This document shows, piece after piece, positions 15,922 through 24,888 of a DNA stretch of 47,393 nucleotides. The DNA comes from Stenomitos rutilans HA7619-LM2 (GTDB lineage Bacteria; Cyanobacteriota; Cyanobacteriia; Leptolyngbyales; Leptolyngbyaceae), in NCBI GenBank assembly GCA_019358945.1, contig JAHHIE010000052.1, forward strand, positions 1-47,393, given 5' to 3'. Both the position numbers and the translations under genes were made by a program. The first letter of the stretch is position 1; each line of letters begins with the position of its first letter. The notes beneath the pieces were generated by a model. It was given only the letters and a program-made list of their open reading frames with translations. It searched no databases and was not told the origin of the DNA.

Positions 15922-17937
15922 ATGACCTATCAACCGCTTCATCACAAATATCGTCCACAAAGCTTTAGCGATTTGGTCGGGCAGGAGGCGATCGCCACCA
16001 CGCTGACAAACGCTCTACAGCAGCGGCGGATTGCACCTGCCTATCTGTTTACGGGTGCGCGTGGTACAGGCAAAACCTCCAGCGCGCGCATTTTGGCAAA
16101 GTCGCTGAATTGTTTGAAGTCCGATGTGCCGACTGCTCAACCGTGTGGGACATGCGAGGTGTGTCAGGCAATCGCCAAAGGTGCCGCGTTGGATGTCATT
16201 GAAATCGACGCTGCCAGCAATACAGGCGTTGACAATATTCGCGAACTGATTGAGCGATCGCAATTTGCACCCGTCCAGTGCCGCTACAAAGTGTATGTGG
16301 TGGATGAGTGCCATATGCTCAGTACCGCCGCGTTTAATGCCTTGCTGAAGACGCTGGAAGAGCCGCCCGATCGCGTAGTCTTTGTACTGGCAACGACCGA
16401 TCCTCAACGGGTGCTGCCGACCATTATTTCGCGCTGTCAGCGGTTTGACTTTCGGCGCATTCCCTTAGAAGCAAGCGTCAAGCATCTCCGGTTGATCGCT
16501 ACCAAAGAGGCCATCAACATCACCGATGATGCCATCATGCTCATCGCCCAACTCTCTCAAGGTGGCATGCGCGATGCCGAAAGCCTGCTGGATCAATTGA
16601 GTTTGTTGGCGGGTGAGGTCTCTGTCGATAAAGTGTGGGATCTGGTGGGATCGGTGCCAGAGCGCGATTTAATGTCTTTGCTGGAAGCGATCGCGCAAGA
16701 CAACCCTGAGACCTTGCTCGATAGCGTTCGGCGACTCATGGATCGGGGGCGCGAACCGCTGATCGTCCTGCAAAACCTCGCCAGCTTCTACCGAGATCTA
16801 CTCATCGCCAAGACAGCACCCGCTCGGAACGATCTGGTGACGCTAACCCCTCCCACTTGGGCGACGCTCTGCAACTTTGCCCAAACCCTAGATCTGCAAA
16901 CCATTCTGGCAGGACAACAACAACTCCGTCGCAGTGAAGACCAGATTAAAAGTACGACCCAACCACGGCTCTGGTTGGAAGTGACGTTAATGGGATTGTT
17001 GCCTTCAGCGGTTAGCAGTCAGGCAGGAGGCACAAGGCCAAAGGCAGAAGGCAGTTCAATGAGGGAGACCGATGCGGTGGTAAGTCTTCCTGTTCAGGCG
17101 GTAAAGCCTCCACAAGTAAAAGCGATCACACCAGTCATTCCCGTCGAGCCAGCAGAGGTGAAGGCGATCGCAGAGCCAGTCCGTTCTGTAGAGCCAGTCG
17201 CAGTTCAGGCCAACGGAGCTAGCCAACCAGCTAGGGATGCGAGCAGTGATCTTAGTCAAACCTGGCAGGAAATTTTGAGCCACATTGACCTGAAGGGCAC
17301 TCGCGCCATGCTGAGTGTGAATTGTCACCTACTCAACCAGAACGACCAGGAGATTCTGGTGGGTGTGAAAGCTCAAAGTATGCTCAAAATGATTACGGGC
17401 ATGATCCCGCAGCTTGAGAAAGCCGCTGCTAAAGCGTTTAAGGCAAAAATTAAAGTTGACCTCCAGGTAACAGAGCCAACCCTTCAAGCGGTACAAACGC
17501 CACCAGAAGCGAGTGATCGCTCATCCTTACTCAAAAATGAGTTGAGCGATCGTGCGATCAATCCACCAGCCTTTGATGCAAACCAAGACTCAAGGGCTGA
17601 GCCTGCAATCACACCCATATCCCCCAGCAACGCACAACCTCACCCAAATTCTCAGGCCCCTTCAACGCCCAAACAATCATCCTCCAACCACGCGACAGAG
17701 GCAGCAGCGGATTATTATTCTGCGCCTGATCAGTGGCAACAAGAAGACGAAGTAACCCGCGCAGCGAAACAACTAGCTGACTTCTTCGGCGGCAGAGTGG
17801 TCGATCTCAGCGACAGTGATACTATCGCAGAAGCCCCCAAACTGGCGGAAATCGACGCAGCCAGCCTCAAACATAAAGCAGCAGAAGCTTTGCCAGAAAC
17901 AGACTATGAACCGGATGAAGATGATGTACCGTTTTAA
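15922..17937 (+). CDS. dnaX: DNA polymerase III gamma/tau subunit
   Basis: This is the clamp-loader ATPase of the replisome, 671 aa. The AAA+ module has Walker A GARGTGKTS (45-53), zinc-site cysteines 64, 75, 78 and 81, Walker B VYVVDECHML, sensor 1 LATTDP and RCQRFDFR. The collar domain ends near 355. The C-terminal part is variable: an Ala/Pro/Val-rich linker (about 360-450), a conserved segment around WQEILSHIDLKGTRAMLS, and an acidic tail ending EDDVPF. Linker residues about 362-380 are encoded by repeat-derived DNA (heptads and AAGGCAGA units). No intein is present, in contrast with some cyanobacterial dnaX genes. Confidence 0.96.
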   Translation: MTYQPLHHKYRPQSFSDLVGQEAIATTLTNALQQRRIAPAYLFTGARGTGKTSSARILAKSLNCLKSDVPTAQPCGTCEVCQAIAKGAALDVIEIDAASNTGVDNIRELIERSQFAPVQCRYKVYVVDECHMLSTAAFNALLKTLEEPPDRVVFVLATTDPQRVLPTIISRCQRFDFRRIPLEASVKHLRLIATKEAINITDDAIMLIAQLSQGGMRDAESLLDQLSLLAGEVSVDKVWDLVGSVPERDLMSLLEAIAQDNPETLLDSVRRLMDRGREPLIVLQNLASFYRDLLIAKTAPARNDLVTLTPPTWATLCNFAQTLDLQTILAGQQQLRRSEDQIKSTTQPRLWLEVTLMGLLPSAVSSQAGGTRPKAEGSSMRETDAVVSLPVQAVKPPQVKAITPVIPVEPAEVKAIAEPVRSVEPVAVQANGASQPARDASSDLSQTWQEILSHIDLKGTRAMLSVNCHLLNQNDQEILVGVKAQSMLKMITGMIPQLEKAAAKAFKAKIKVDLQVTEPTLQAVQTPPEASDRSSLLKNELSDRAINPPAFDANQDSRAEPAITPISPSNAQPHPNSQAPSTPKQSSSNHATEAAADYYSAPDQWQQEDEVTRAAKQLADFFGGRVVDLSDSDTIAEAPKLAEIDAASLKHKAAEALPETDYEPDEDDVPF

Positions 17938-17948
17938 CGGATTTTCTT

Positions 17949-18191
17949 GAAGTGGCGCTGTATAGAATTGCAAGTCTAAGCTCGACTGTATCCAAACGCT
18001 ATAACCCTTAAGTGGAGCCAGCTGTGGCATATCAAATTCTCTCTGAACTTTTCTTGATATCAGGTTAACCGCTGGAAATCTGAAAAAGTTTCGGCTCCAT
18101 CTGCGACCCAGACACCGCCAAGAATGGGAATTTTTTAACATGGATAAAGTCGAGCTTAGAAACCTCATTTCTCAGCTCTTTAAAGTCACTT
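17949..18191. mobile_element. MITE-like element with nested inverted repeats
   Basis: The whole gap between dnaX and the next gene is a nested inverted-repeat structure. The best arms are 17975-17994 and 18141-18160, 20 bases pairing with one or two mismatches (TCTAAGCTCGACT against AGTCGAGCTTAGA). Outer arms are GAAGTGGC (17949) and GTCACTTC (18184). Inner arms are TGGAGCC (18013) with GGCTCCA (18093) and ATATCAA (18029) with TTGATAT (18054). There is no coding capacity. Such a layout fits a non-autonomous transposable element whose RNA would fold into one long hairpin. No clear target duplication could be assigned. Confidence 0.55.
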
Positions 18192-18192
18192 C

Positions 18193-19461
18193 ATGATGCG
18201 TAAATTTATTCAACAGTTAGACCGATCGCTCCACCAGGCCAGGCAATTTGTACGGAGTCGCAAACATCAAGCCTTGATGCTGTTGGTAGGGAGTCTGGTG
18301 CTGCTGGCAAGTGTGTCCCTTCCAATGACCGCGCAGTCTGCTTCTCAAGCGATCGCCCCTCGTCAAGAGATTCGTGGCGTTTGGTTGACCAACGTGGATA
18401 GTGCCGTGTTGTTCAAGGCGACGGTGCTTCAAGATGCTGTGCAGCAACTCGCGCGATTGAACTTCAATACGCTGTACCCCGCTGTCTGGAACTGGGGCTA
18501 CACGACCTATCCTAGTGCGGTCGCAAAGCAGGCGATCGGGGCTGCGGTTGATCCACGCCCGATCGGATTAGAAGGGCGCGATTCACTGGCAGAACTCGTG
18601 CAGCAGGCGCATCAAAAGAGCATCGCAGTGCTGCCCTGGTTTGAGTTTGGCTTTATGGCACCTGAAGATTCGGCGTTAGCGATTCGGCATCCCGATTGGT
18701 TAACGCAGCAGCAAGACGGTACGCAAGTTTGGCAGGAGGGCATTTATCCTCGTGTGTGGCTCAACCCGTTTAAGCCCGAAGTGCAGCAGTTCATTCAAAC
18801 GCTCATTCTGGAACTGGTCAACCAGTACGATATTGACGGCATTCAGCTTGACGACCATTTTGGATTGCCCTACCAGTTTGGCTATGACGATTACACCGTG
18901 CAGCTTTACAAGCGTGAGCACCAGGGTAAAGCGCCACCGAGCAATTCCAAAGATCCTGCCTGGATTCGTTGGCGGGCCGATAAGATTACCCGTTTCACTA
19001 CGCAACTTTTTCGAGCGATCAAAGCGCGGAAAAATAACGTTTTGCTGTCACTGTCACCCAACAACTATGACTTTTCTTACAACTACTCTCTGCAAGACTG
19101 GCGAGACTGGCGGCAGCAGGGCTTGATCGAAGAACTGGTCCTTCAGGTGTATAGCAATGATCTGCAAGCGTTTACGGCACAACTGAAAACACCGGAACTT
19201 CAGACAGCACGGCAACATATTCCCACCGCGATCGGTATTTTGACCGGACTCAAAAAGCGTCCCGTCTCCATGAAGCAAGTCCGAGAGCAGCTACAGGTAG
19301 TACGACAGCAACGGTTTGCAGGGGTGTCGTTCTTCTTCTACGAGACGCTATGGCATTTAGCGGCTGAACCAGAAGCCGATCGCAAAGCGGCATTTCAAGC
19401 CCTGTTTCCATCGCTTGCTAGCCGACCCAACGTGATGGAAGGGTGGGTCTCCCCTCGTTAA
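18193..19461 (+). CDS. Family 10-like glycosyl hydrolase (GHL10/DUF187), exported
   Basis: The protein has 422 aa. A basic N-terminus and a hydrophobic segment (about 28-48, ending MTAQSASQA) form a signal peptide or anchor. The GHL10 TIM barrel begins EIRGVWLTNVDSAVL, then LNFNTLYPAVWNWGYTTYPS, IAVLPWFEFGFM, DIDGIQLDDHFGLP and LSPNNYDFSYN. The acidic residues in PWFEFG and QLDDH are candidate catalytic positions. The family is related to YngK-like proteins and is thought to act on cell-wall or extracellular glycans; the substrate is unknown. It starts two bases after the MITE-like element, so that element may carry or disturb its promoter. Confidence 0.88.
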   Translation: MMRKFIQQLDRSLHQARQFVRSRKHQALMLLVGSLVLLASVSLPMTAQSASQAIAPRQEIRGVWLTNVDSAVLFKATVLQDAVQQLARLNFNTLYPAVWNWGYTTYPSAVAKQAIGAAVDPRPIGLEGRDSLAELVQQAHQKSIAVLPWFEFGFMAPEDSALAIRHPDWLTQQQDGTQVWQEGIYPRVWLNPFKPEVQQFIQTLILELVNQYDIDGIQLDDHFGLPYQFGYDDYTVQLYKREHQGKAPPSNSKDPAWIRWRADKITRFTTQLFRAIKARKNNVLLSLSPNNYDFSYNYSLQDWRDWRQQGLIEELVLQVYSNDLQAFTAQLKTPELQTARQHIPTAIGILTGLKKRPVSMKQVREQLQVVRQQRFAGVSFFFYETLWHLAAEPEADRKAAFQALFPSLASRPNVMEGWVSPR

Positions 19462-19548
19462 AGTCTCTCCAGTGGTATACAAACTAACCGTTCTAACATG
19501 CGGAAATAAGGATAGGGGAGCTTCGTTTATCAGAAGCGATCGTCAGCC

Positions 19549-19965
19549 ATGAACCGAATTCGGGCATTGAGTCCGTTGTTGCTTTTCGTGCCAATTGCGT
19601 GTAGCCAGCAGTCATCAAGTGAGGTCTTGAGCCAACATTTGAAGACGGTGCATTCTTGGACGGCGACTGCGCAGATGGTGGCAGAATCTTGGACACAAGG
19701 GTCTGTGCCTCAACGCTACGCTAAACAAACGTTAGAGAAGACGCAGCAAGAGATTGCTAAAGAAACAGAGTCACTGTTCAACGAGTTGCCGCAAACTCGA
19801 TCGCAGTTCGCGCCATCCCTACAGCAATTGCAACAGACCATTCAACAACTGTCGATCGCAGTAGAGCAATCAGAAAAAGCCGCGATCGCAGCCCCCTTGA
19901 AGCAACTGATCATCGAAGAACAACAGCTTCAAACCCTGATCAGAGCGCAGGGAACATCACCATGA
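19549..19965 (+). CDS. Small helical lipoprotein-like protein, first gene of the NRAMP operon
   Basis: The protein has 138 aa and the family is not recognised. The N-terminus MNRIRALSPLLLFVPIACSQ is signal-like, with Cys18 as the probable lipidated residue (lipobox-like, not perfect). The mature part is almost entirely Gln/Glu/Lys-rich helix with coiled-coil spacing (LQQLQQTIQQLSIAVEQ). Its stop overlaps the ATG of the NRAMP-like gene by 4 bases (ATGA), so the two proteins are co-translated. A periplasmic accessory role for that transporter is inference. Confidence 0.75.
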   Translation: MNRIRALSPLLLFVPIACSQQSSSEVLSQHLKTVHSWTATAQMVAESWTQGSVPQRYAKQTLEKTQQEIAKETESLFNELPQTRSQFAPSLQQLQQTIQQLSIAVEQSEKAAIAAPLKQLIIEEQQLQTLIRAQGTSP

Positions 19966-21176
19966 ACAAGGCTCTGGAAATTGCGCTGGGGATTGCAACC
20001 AGCATTGGCGGTTTTTTAGATGTGGGCGCGATCGCAACGGCAGCCGAAGCGGGTTCGATCTTCGGCTTTGAACTCGTTTGGGCAGTCGTTCTGGGCACCA
20101 TTTGCGTCATTTTTTTAGTCGAGATGTCGGGTCGGTTAGCGGCAATTAGCAAACACACGTTGGCCGATGCTGTGCGGGAGCGGTTTGGCTTCAACTTCTA
20201 TATCCTGCCGCTGTTGGCTGAAGTCGTCGTCGATTTTTTGGTACTAGGTGCAGAAATTGGCGGGGTTTGTATTGCCTTTCAACTGCTCACTGGCATTAGC
20301 TTTCAGTGGTGGGCGCTACCCGTTGCCTTTGCTATCTGGTTGCTGCTATGGAAAGGCAACTTCAGCGTGATTGAAAATGGGGTGTCTCTACTCGGCTTAG
20401 TGACGCTGGTGTTTGTGGTTGCAATGGTGATGCTTAAAGCCCCGATCGCACCGATCATCGTTGGACTGAAACCGACGCTTCCCGCTCAAGATAGCCCCCA
20501 CTACCTGTTCATTGCGGTAAGCATCCTGGGCGCAATCATCAGCCCCTACCTGTTCTATTTCTACTCATCCGGCGCGGTCGAAGACAAATGGGATGAAGGT
20601 TATTTGGGCGTGAATCGCATTGTTGCCAGTGCAGGTATGGGTTTTGGCAGTGTGGTTTCGCTCGGTGTACTCATCGTTGCTGCTGTGGTGCTAAATCCCA
20701 GAGGTGTTCAGGTGGATAGTTATGAGCAGGCGGCGCTCATGCTGACGCAGCCATTTGGCTACTGGGGTTTCATTCTCTTTGCGGCCTCGCTGGGCATTGC
20801 TTGCTTTGGCGCGGCGCTAGAAGTCACGCTCGACACGGCTTATATCGTGGCGCAAGCCTTTGGGTGGAATTGGGGCGAAAACCTGCATCCCAAAGAGGCA
20901 GCCCGGTTCAGCATGGTTTACACCGTGTTTGTGTTGCTTGCCTCCCTATTGATGGTGTTTGGTATCGACCCCTTACAGCTCACACTGTTTTCGATGGCGC
21001 TTACAGCCGTGATTTTGCCGATCGTGATGGTGCCCTTTCTGGTTTTAATGAACGACGAAAGCTACATCGGGCAATATCGTAATGGCTGGATCAGCAACAG
21101 CGCGGTGATTTTTATTATTGGACTAGCGTTTGTGCTGGCGATCGTCGCCATTCCGCTGGAAGTGATAGGAGGTTGA
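19962..21176 (+). CDS. NRAMP (SLC11) family metal transporter with altered metal site
   Basis: This membrane protein of 404 aa has about eleven hydrophobic helices and NRAMP spacing (GRLAAISKHTLADAVRERFG after helix 1b is typical). In canonical NRAMPs the metal is held by DPGN in helix 1 and MPH in helix 6. Here helix 1 reads LDVGAIATAAEAGS (Asp20 kept, Pro to Val21, Asn to Ala23). Helix 6 reads AIISPYLFYFYSSG (Met to Ser194, His to Tyr196). It is therefore probably not a standard Mn/Fe importer and could resemble the NRAMP-related magnesium carriers or use another substrate. It overlaps the upstream lipoprotein gene and is followed after one base by a PRC-barrel-like gene. Confidence 0.85.
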   Translation: MNKALEIALGIATSIGGFLDVGAIATAAEAGSIFGFELVWAVVLGTICVIFLVEMSGRLAAISKHTLADAVRERFGFNFYILPLLAEVVVDFLVLGAEIGGVCIAFQLLTGISFQWWALPVAFAIWLLLWKGNFSVIENGVSLLGLVTLVFVVAMVMLKAPIAPIIVGLKPTLPAQDSPHYLFIAVSILGAIISPYLFYFYSSGAVEDKWDEGYLGVNRIVASAGMGFGSVVSLGVLIVAAVVLNPRGVQVDSYEQAALMLTQPFGYWGFILFAASLGIACFGAALEVTLDTAYIVAQAFGWNWGENLHPKEAARFSMVYTVFVLLASLLMVFGIDPLQLTLFSMALTAVILPIVMVPFLVLMNDESYIGQYRNGWISNSAVIFIIGLAFVLAIVAIPLEVIGG

Positions 21177-21177
21177 G

Positions 21178-21537
21178 ATGGACGTGATTCGGGATGTGTT
21201 GGATAACCAACTGGTCGATCGCAACCAGCGCAAGATGGGCAAAGTAGACGGCATTGTGATTGAACTGCGAGACGGTCAACCACCCCGACTGGCGTACATC
21301 GAAACTGGAGCCACCACTCTCGCACGTCGCTTGCATCCCCGCTTAGAACGCTGGGTTGCGGCATGGCAAAGTAAATGGGGCGCAAAGCGATCGGAGCCGT
21401 TTCGCATTCCCTGGTCTAAGGTGCGCGACATTGGCATTGATGTCGAAGTTGATGTAGACGCAGACGAAACCGCCGCCCTTGCCTACGAGCAATGGTTGCG
21501 AGACAACGTGGTGAAGCACATTCCCGGAGGCCGTTAA
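21178..21537 (+). CDS. PRC-barrel-like protein 1
   Basis: The protein has 119 aa. The N-terminal half has PRC-barrel appearance (VLDNQLVDRNQRKMGKVDGI, then IELRDGQPPRLAYIETG). The C-terminal part (FRIPWSKVRDIGIDVEVDVDADET) contributes a second strand set and an acidic segment. A GGAGG ribosome binding site lies inside the end of the transporter gene, and the ATG follows that stop by one base. PRC barrels are small beta domains that act as adaptors or regulators. Its gene position suggests it works with the NRAMP-like transporter on the cytoplasmic side (inference). Confidence 0.75.
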   Translation: MDVIRDVLDNQLVDRNQRKMGKVDGIVIELRDGQPPRLAYIETGATTLARRLHPRLERWVAAWQSKWGAKRSEPFRIPWSKVRDIGIDVEVDVDADETAALAYEQWLRDNVVKHIPGGR

Positions 21538-21857
21538 TGTCAACTAATGAACGACATCTAGAATTGCTCCTCGGTCGCTGTGTGTACGATATAGACGGCA
21601 AACGAGTGGGGCTGATTGAGGAAGTTCGCGCGAACCAAGAGGGCAGCGATTGGGTGGTTCAGGAATACCTTTTGGGCGCAACGGCAATTCTAGAGCGTTT
21701 ATCCGCCTGGTCTTTGGGAATTGGTATTCTACGGTTGTTGGGCGCTCACAAACTTCAGGTCGGTTACCGGGTGCCGTGGGATCAGTTAGATTTATCGGAC
21801 CTTAAGCACCTGCGCCTAAACTGCACGATCGACACGCTACAGGCATTGGACAAGTAG
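21537..21857 (+). CDS. PRC-barrel-like protein 2
   Basis: The protein has 106 aa. LLLGRCVYDIDGKRVGLIEEV is the PRC-barrel signature strand pair. A hydrophobic segment (ATAILERLSAWSLGIGILRLLGA) follows, then VGYRVPWDQLDLSDLKHLRL, which parallels the FRIPWSKVRDIGI ending of protein 1. The two are probably distant paralogues. The frame is open from 21492, but the ATG at 21537 overlaps the preceding stop (TAATG) and is the coupled start. It is the last gene of the four-gene operon. Confidence 0.75.
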   Translation: MSTNERHLELLLGRCVYDIDGKRVGLIEEVRANQEGSDWVVQEYLLGATAILERLSAWSLGIGILRLLGAHKLQVGYRVPWDQLDLSDLKHLRLNCTIDTLQALDK

Positions 21858-22041
21858 TCAGAACAATATCGTTCGGATTCCTTTTGCTGAAGCAGCTACT
21901 CCAGGTCGATCGCGACTTTGTTATGATCGAGAGGCAAAGCAAGTAGTACAAACGTTTTATCTAGGCGTTACACTAGCCATGCAGGGCGTATACTAAAGCT
22001 TGCTTTCTCTTCTTAAACAGGCTTCAGCAGGAACCACTATC

Positions 22042-22473
22042 ATGACGACCCCTAAAAATGGGAATACAGCCGTTGAAGTTACAGCGCCAGTAGCCACCAG
22101 CGTTGCATCAACCGATCGCGCCGTAGACAAGCCCCCCTCAAAATCGGTTGAAGACTCCGAACCGAAGCCTACTCAAACGGCAGAGGAAGAGATCACGCAA
22201 GCAATTCAAGTCCTGTCTACACTAGCGACCTTAAAACTGAAAACTCAGGAGTCGAAAGACCAATCCCTGACCGTCCTCAGAAAAATTGAGTCGCTGTTTA
22301 AGCTGGAAGAACCGATTTCTCCTGAAGACCTCGAAGAACTCAAAACGGGCTTTAAGACCTTAAACAAGTTTGCGCTTGCGGTGAACCAGTACTACGAGAC
22401 CAAAACCAAAGCAGAAGATGCCAAGAAGGTGCTTGACGGGATTTTAGGCAGCTTTAAGTCAAGCGTAAAATAG
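22042..22473 (+). CDS. Hypothetical soluble helical protein
   Basis: I do not recognise this protein of about 143 aa. Residues 1-50 are low-complexity and probably disordered (Thr, Pro, Val, Ser, Lys). The rest is charged and helical: ITQAIQVLSTLATLKL, then SLTVLRKIESLF and DLEELKTGFKTLNKFALAV, up to a basic C-terminus. There is no signal or membrane segment. I chose ATG 22042 because an AGGA precedes it; the frame is open from TTG 22000. A repeat element and a clear terminator follow. Confidence 0.65.
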   Translation: MTTPKNGNTAVEVTAPVATSVASTDRAVDKPPSKSVEDSEPKPTQTAEEEITQAIQVLSTLATLKLKTQESKDQSLTVLRKIESLFKLEEPISPEDLEELKTGFKTLNKFALAVNQYYETKTKAEDAKKVLDGILGSFKSSVK

Positions 22474-22477
22474 AGCC

Positions 22478-22633
22478 AGGACTTACGCCTTTGCCCCCTT
22501 TTCTTGTATGCCCAAAGGGCTTTGAGCCTCCAATTCTAGGGGACTTTGAGTGCTTGCTCCCCCTTTCTTGTATGCCCGCTAGGGCTATAAATTGTGGGCT
22601 GGGGGCAGTTTTGCGAGCATTTGCGTAAGTCCT
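22478..22633. mobile_element. MITE-like element with AGGACTTACGC ends, copy 1
   Basis: The 156-bp element is bounded by the perfect 11-bp inverted repeat AGGACTTACGC / GCGTAAGTCCT. Inside are two copies of a TTCTTGTATGCCC motif, each followed by a Gly-type GGGCT run and CCCC tracts. A second, longer relative lies at 32341-32617 and shares the ends and the inner motif. There is no coding capacity, so it is non-autonomous. Confidence 0.8.
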
Positions 22634-22657
22634 GAAAGCTTTCCTAACAGCACATAG

Positions 22658-22690
22658 AGCAGATGCACTGGTTTAAGCATCTGCTTTTTT
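22658..22690 (+). terminator. Rho-independent terminator
   Basis: The stem AGCAGATGC / GCATCTGCT (9 bp, loop of 10) is followed by TTTTTT. It serves the hypothetical gene ending at 22473, with the repeat element between them. Confidence 0.85.
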
Positions 22691-22741
22691 CATCCTTTTG
22701 ATAGATGATGTGTTAAAACCTATCGCAGTGGTCGTGATGGG

Positions 22742-24796
22742 TTGACTGTGAAGCGATTGTTGGTTTCTCGAAAGTGGTCGGCGTTGAAGCGCGCGCTCCT
22801 TAGGCATCGTTACCCTTGGGGCAAGCCCTTTTTTATCGGGAAACGGCTACCAGCGCGGCTCTGGTCACGGTTACTTCCACTAACCACCATCAGCTTTGCC
22901 TTGGGGTTCATCCTCTCTACAGGGCTGCTGTTTTTGCAGGCTGGGCAGCAGCAGGAGTCGATCGCGGTTAGTACGCCTGCTCCCAACGCTGCTTTAATAC
23001 AATCACCCGTCGAACAACCTGTACTGCTGCCGCTGCTGGCAAATGGTCGTCCGCAACTCTCACCGCTTCCGCCCGCGCAGGAGGACTGGTCGTGTGAAGT
23101 TGTAGTAGTAGGGGGATCGCTCGGTGGCATTGCGGCGGCAGCTCATGCCATGCAGTCGGGTGCTATTACCTGTCTGATTGAACTAACACCCTGGTTGGGC
23201 GGGCAAATTAGCGCTCAAGGAGTATCCGCGATCGATGAATCGCGTTTGATGTGGGAAAGTGGTACGTTCTCTCGCAGTTGGACTAGCTTCAAGGCGTTAA
23301 TCCAGCAGCAAACGGTGAAACTGCCCTCCTGGGTACCAGTGAGGGGCAATCAGGAGGCTGAAAATCTCAATAGTTGCTGGGTTGGTCGGCTCTGTTTCTC
23401 GCCGCAAGCAGGGGCCGCGGCCAGTCAGCAATTACTCAAGACTGCATCAGCAAATGCACCGGGTAGTCGATGGGGTACCAGCATCGCGTTTAAGGGCGCT
23501 GAATTTGATGCAACGGGCAAGGTTATTACAGCCATTCATGCGGTGCGTCGATAGCCACATCGCTCTAAATATGTGCCTGAGGGCTGGTTTTCTAGAGAAT
23601 TAGGACGCTGGTATTCCTGGCAAACCGATGATGTGTTTACAAAACAAGCGCTGCGCCTTCACCCACGCCCTGGCAAACCACTGTTGGTTATTGATGCCAG
23701 CGATACAGGAGAACTGGTCGGCTGGGCAAACATTCCTCATCATTTAGGCACTGAAGCAACCGCAGTGACAGGTGAGCCAAATGCACCCATTAACGCTAAT
23801 CCAGACTGTCTTCAAGCATTTACATACCCCTTCGTTCTGGCACTGCATAATGACCAGGGCAGGAGTTCCAAGGTTTTAGCTCGCTTGCAGCCAGACTACT
23901 CACGGCGAGAACATCAGCGAGAATTTTCGCTCAAGCACTATCCCATGTTTCAAGGCGCACATAACTTTTTCAACTACCGCCGCATTGTCAGCACAAGTCG
24001 CAACAATCCGTTCTACGGCACCTCCACATTGGGAGATATGACGATCGTCAACTGGAATTGTGGCAATGACTGGACGTGGATGAATCCCCCCCTCCTGCTC
24101 AATGAGCCACAGATTGATGCCACCGGGCAACGCCAAAACTGGAAAGGTGGACTAGCTACAATCGCGCTGAGAAGTGCTCAGGAACATGCGCTCCTCTTTG
24201 CCGAATGGCTGATGAAAACGCAGTCAAAACCTACATTTCCCCTCATGCTGATGACAGGCTCTCAGTCGCCTCTAGGTACGACCTCAGGGCTAAGCATGGT
24301 GCCCTACATCCGCGAGGGACGACGAATTGTGGGACGTAGCGCCTATGGACAACGTGAATTTATGATCCGCGAACAGGACTTGCGCAAAGACCTTTCCGGT
24401 GGACGCGACTTTAGCCGTACTGCGATCGCTGTCACCCACTACGCGATCGATCTACACGGCTGCCGTTACCGCAACTGGCAACCCTCAGATGAGGCTACCA
24501 GTGCTCCCGTGCGCGAAACCAACATCCGCCCACTGCAAATTCCGCTAGAGAGTCTCATTCCGCAAGGTGTCAATAATCTTTTGATAGGTGGGAAGAGTCT
24601 GGCAGTGACACACATCGCTGACGCCGTTACCCGGACACACTACAGCGAGTGGAGTATTGGCGCAGCAGCAGGTGCGACCGCAGGATGGTTAACGACGCAA
24701 GCGCCACGCAATCTCCCCCTAGCAGACATTCCCAAACGGTCTATGCCAGCATTACAGCGATATTTAACTGATCAGGGGCTGAGATGGCGCTGGTAG
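22742..24796 (+). pseudogene. FAD-dependent oxidoreductase interrupted by one in-frame amber stop
   Basis: Two consecutive open stretches (22742-23554 and 23555-24796) are in the same frame and read as one 684-residue protein apart from TAG at 23552-23554. The first half has a basic N-terminus, one membrane anchor (about 47-67) and the FAD motif VVVVGGSLGGIAAAAHAM. The second continues with WYSWQTDDVFTKQALRL, GKPLLVIDASDTGELVGWA and a C-terminal NNLLIGGKSLAVTHIADAVTR. This is the architecture of exported FAD-dependent oxidoreductases of the PF12831 type. A single C-to-T change from CAG would explain the stop. Loss of function, a sequencing error or two separately translated halves are the alternatives; a GTG at 23570 could restart. 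The 5' start is TTG 22742 or GTG 22748. Confidence 0.85.
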
Positions 24797-24833
24797 GAGT
24801 TAGGCGTCAGGAGTTAGATGATTGTCTTCTCAG

Positions 24834-24868
24834 TTGATCCATCGCAACGATTTGATCCATCGCAACGA
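24834..24868. repeat. Two tandem 18-bp copies
   Basis: TTGATCCATCGCAACGA occurs twice in direct succession, separated by one base. It lies in the short gap between the broken oxidoreductase and the DUF1818 gene. The function is unknown. Confidence 0.8.
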
Positions 24869-24888
24869 CGGAAGCAGGCTCATATGGT

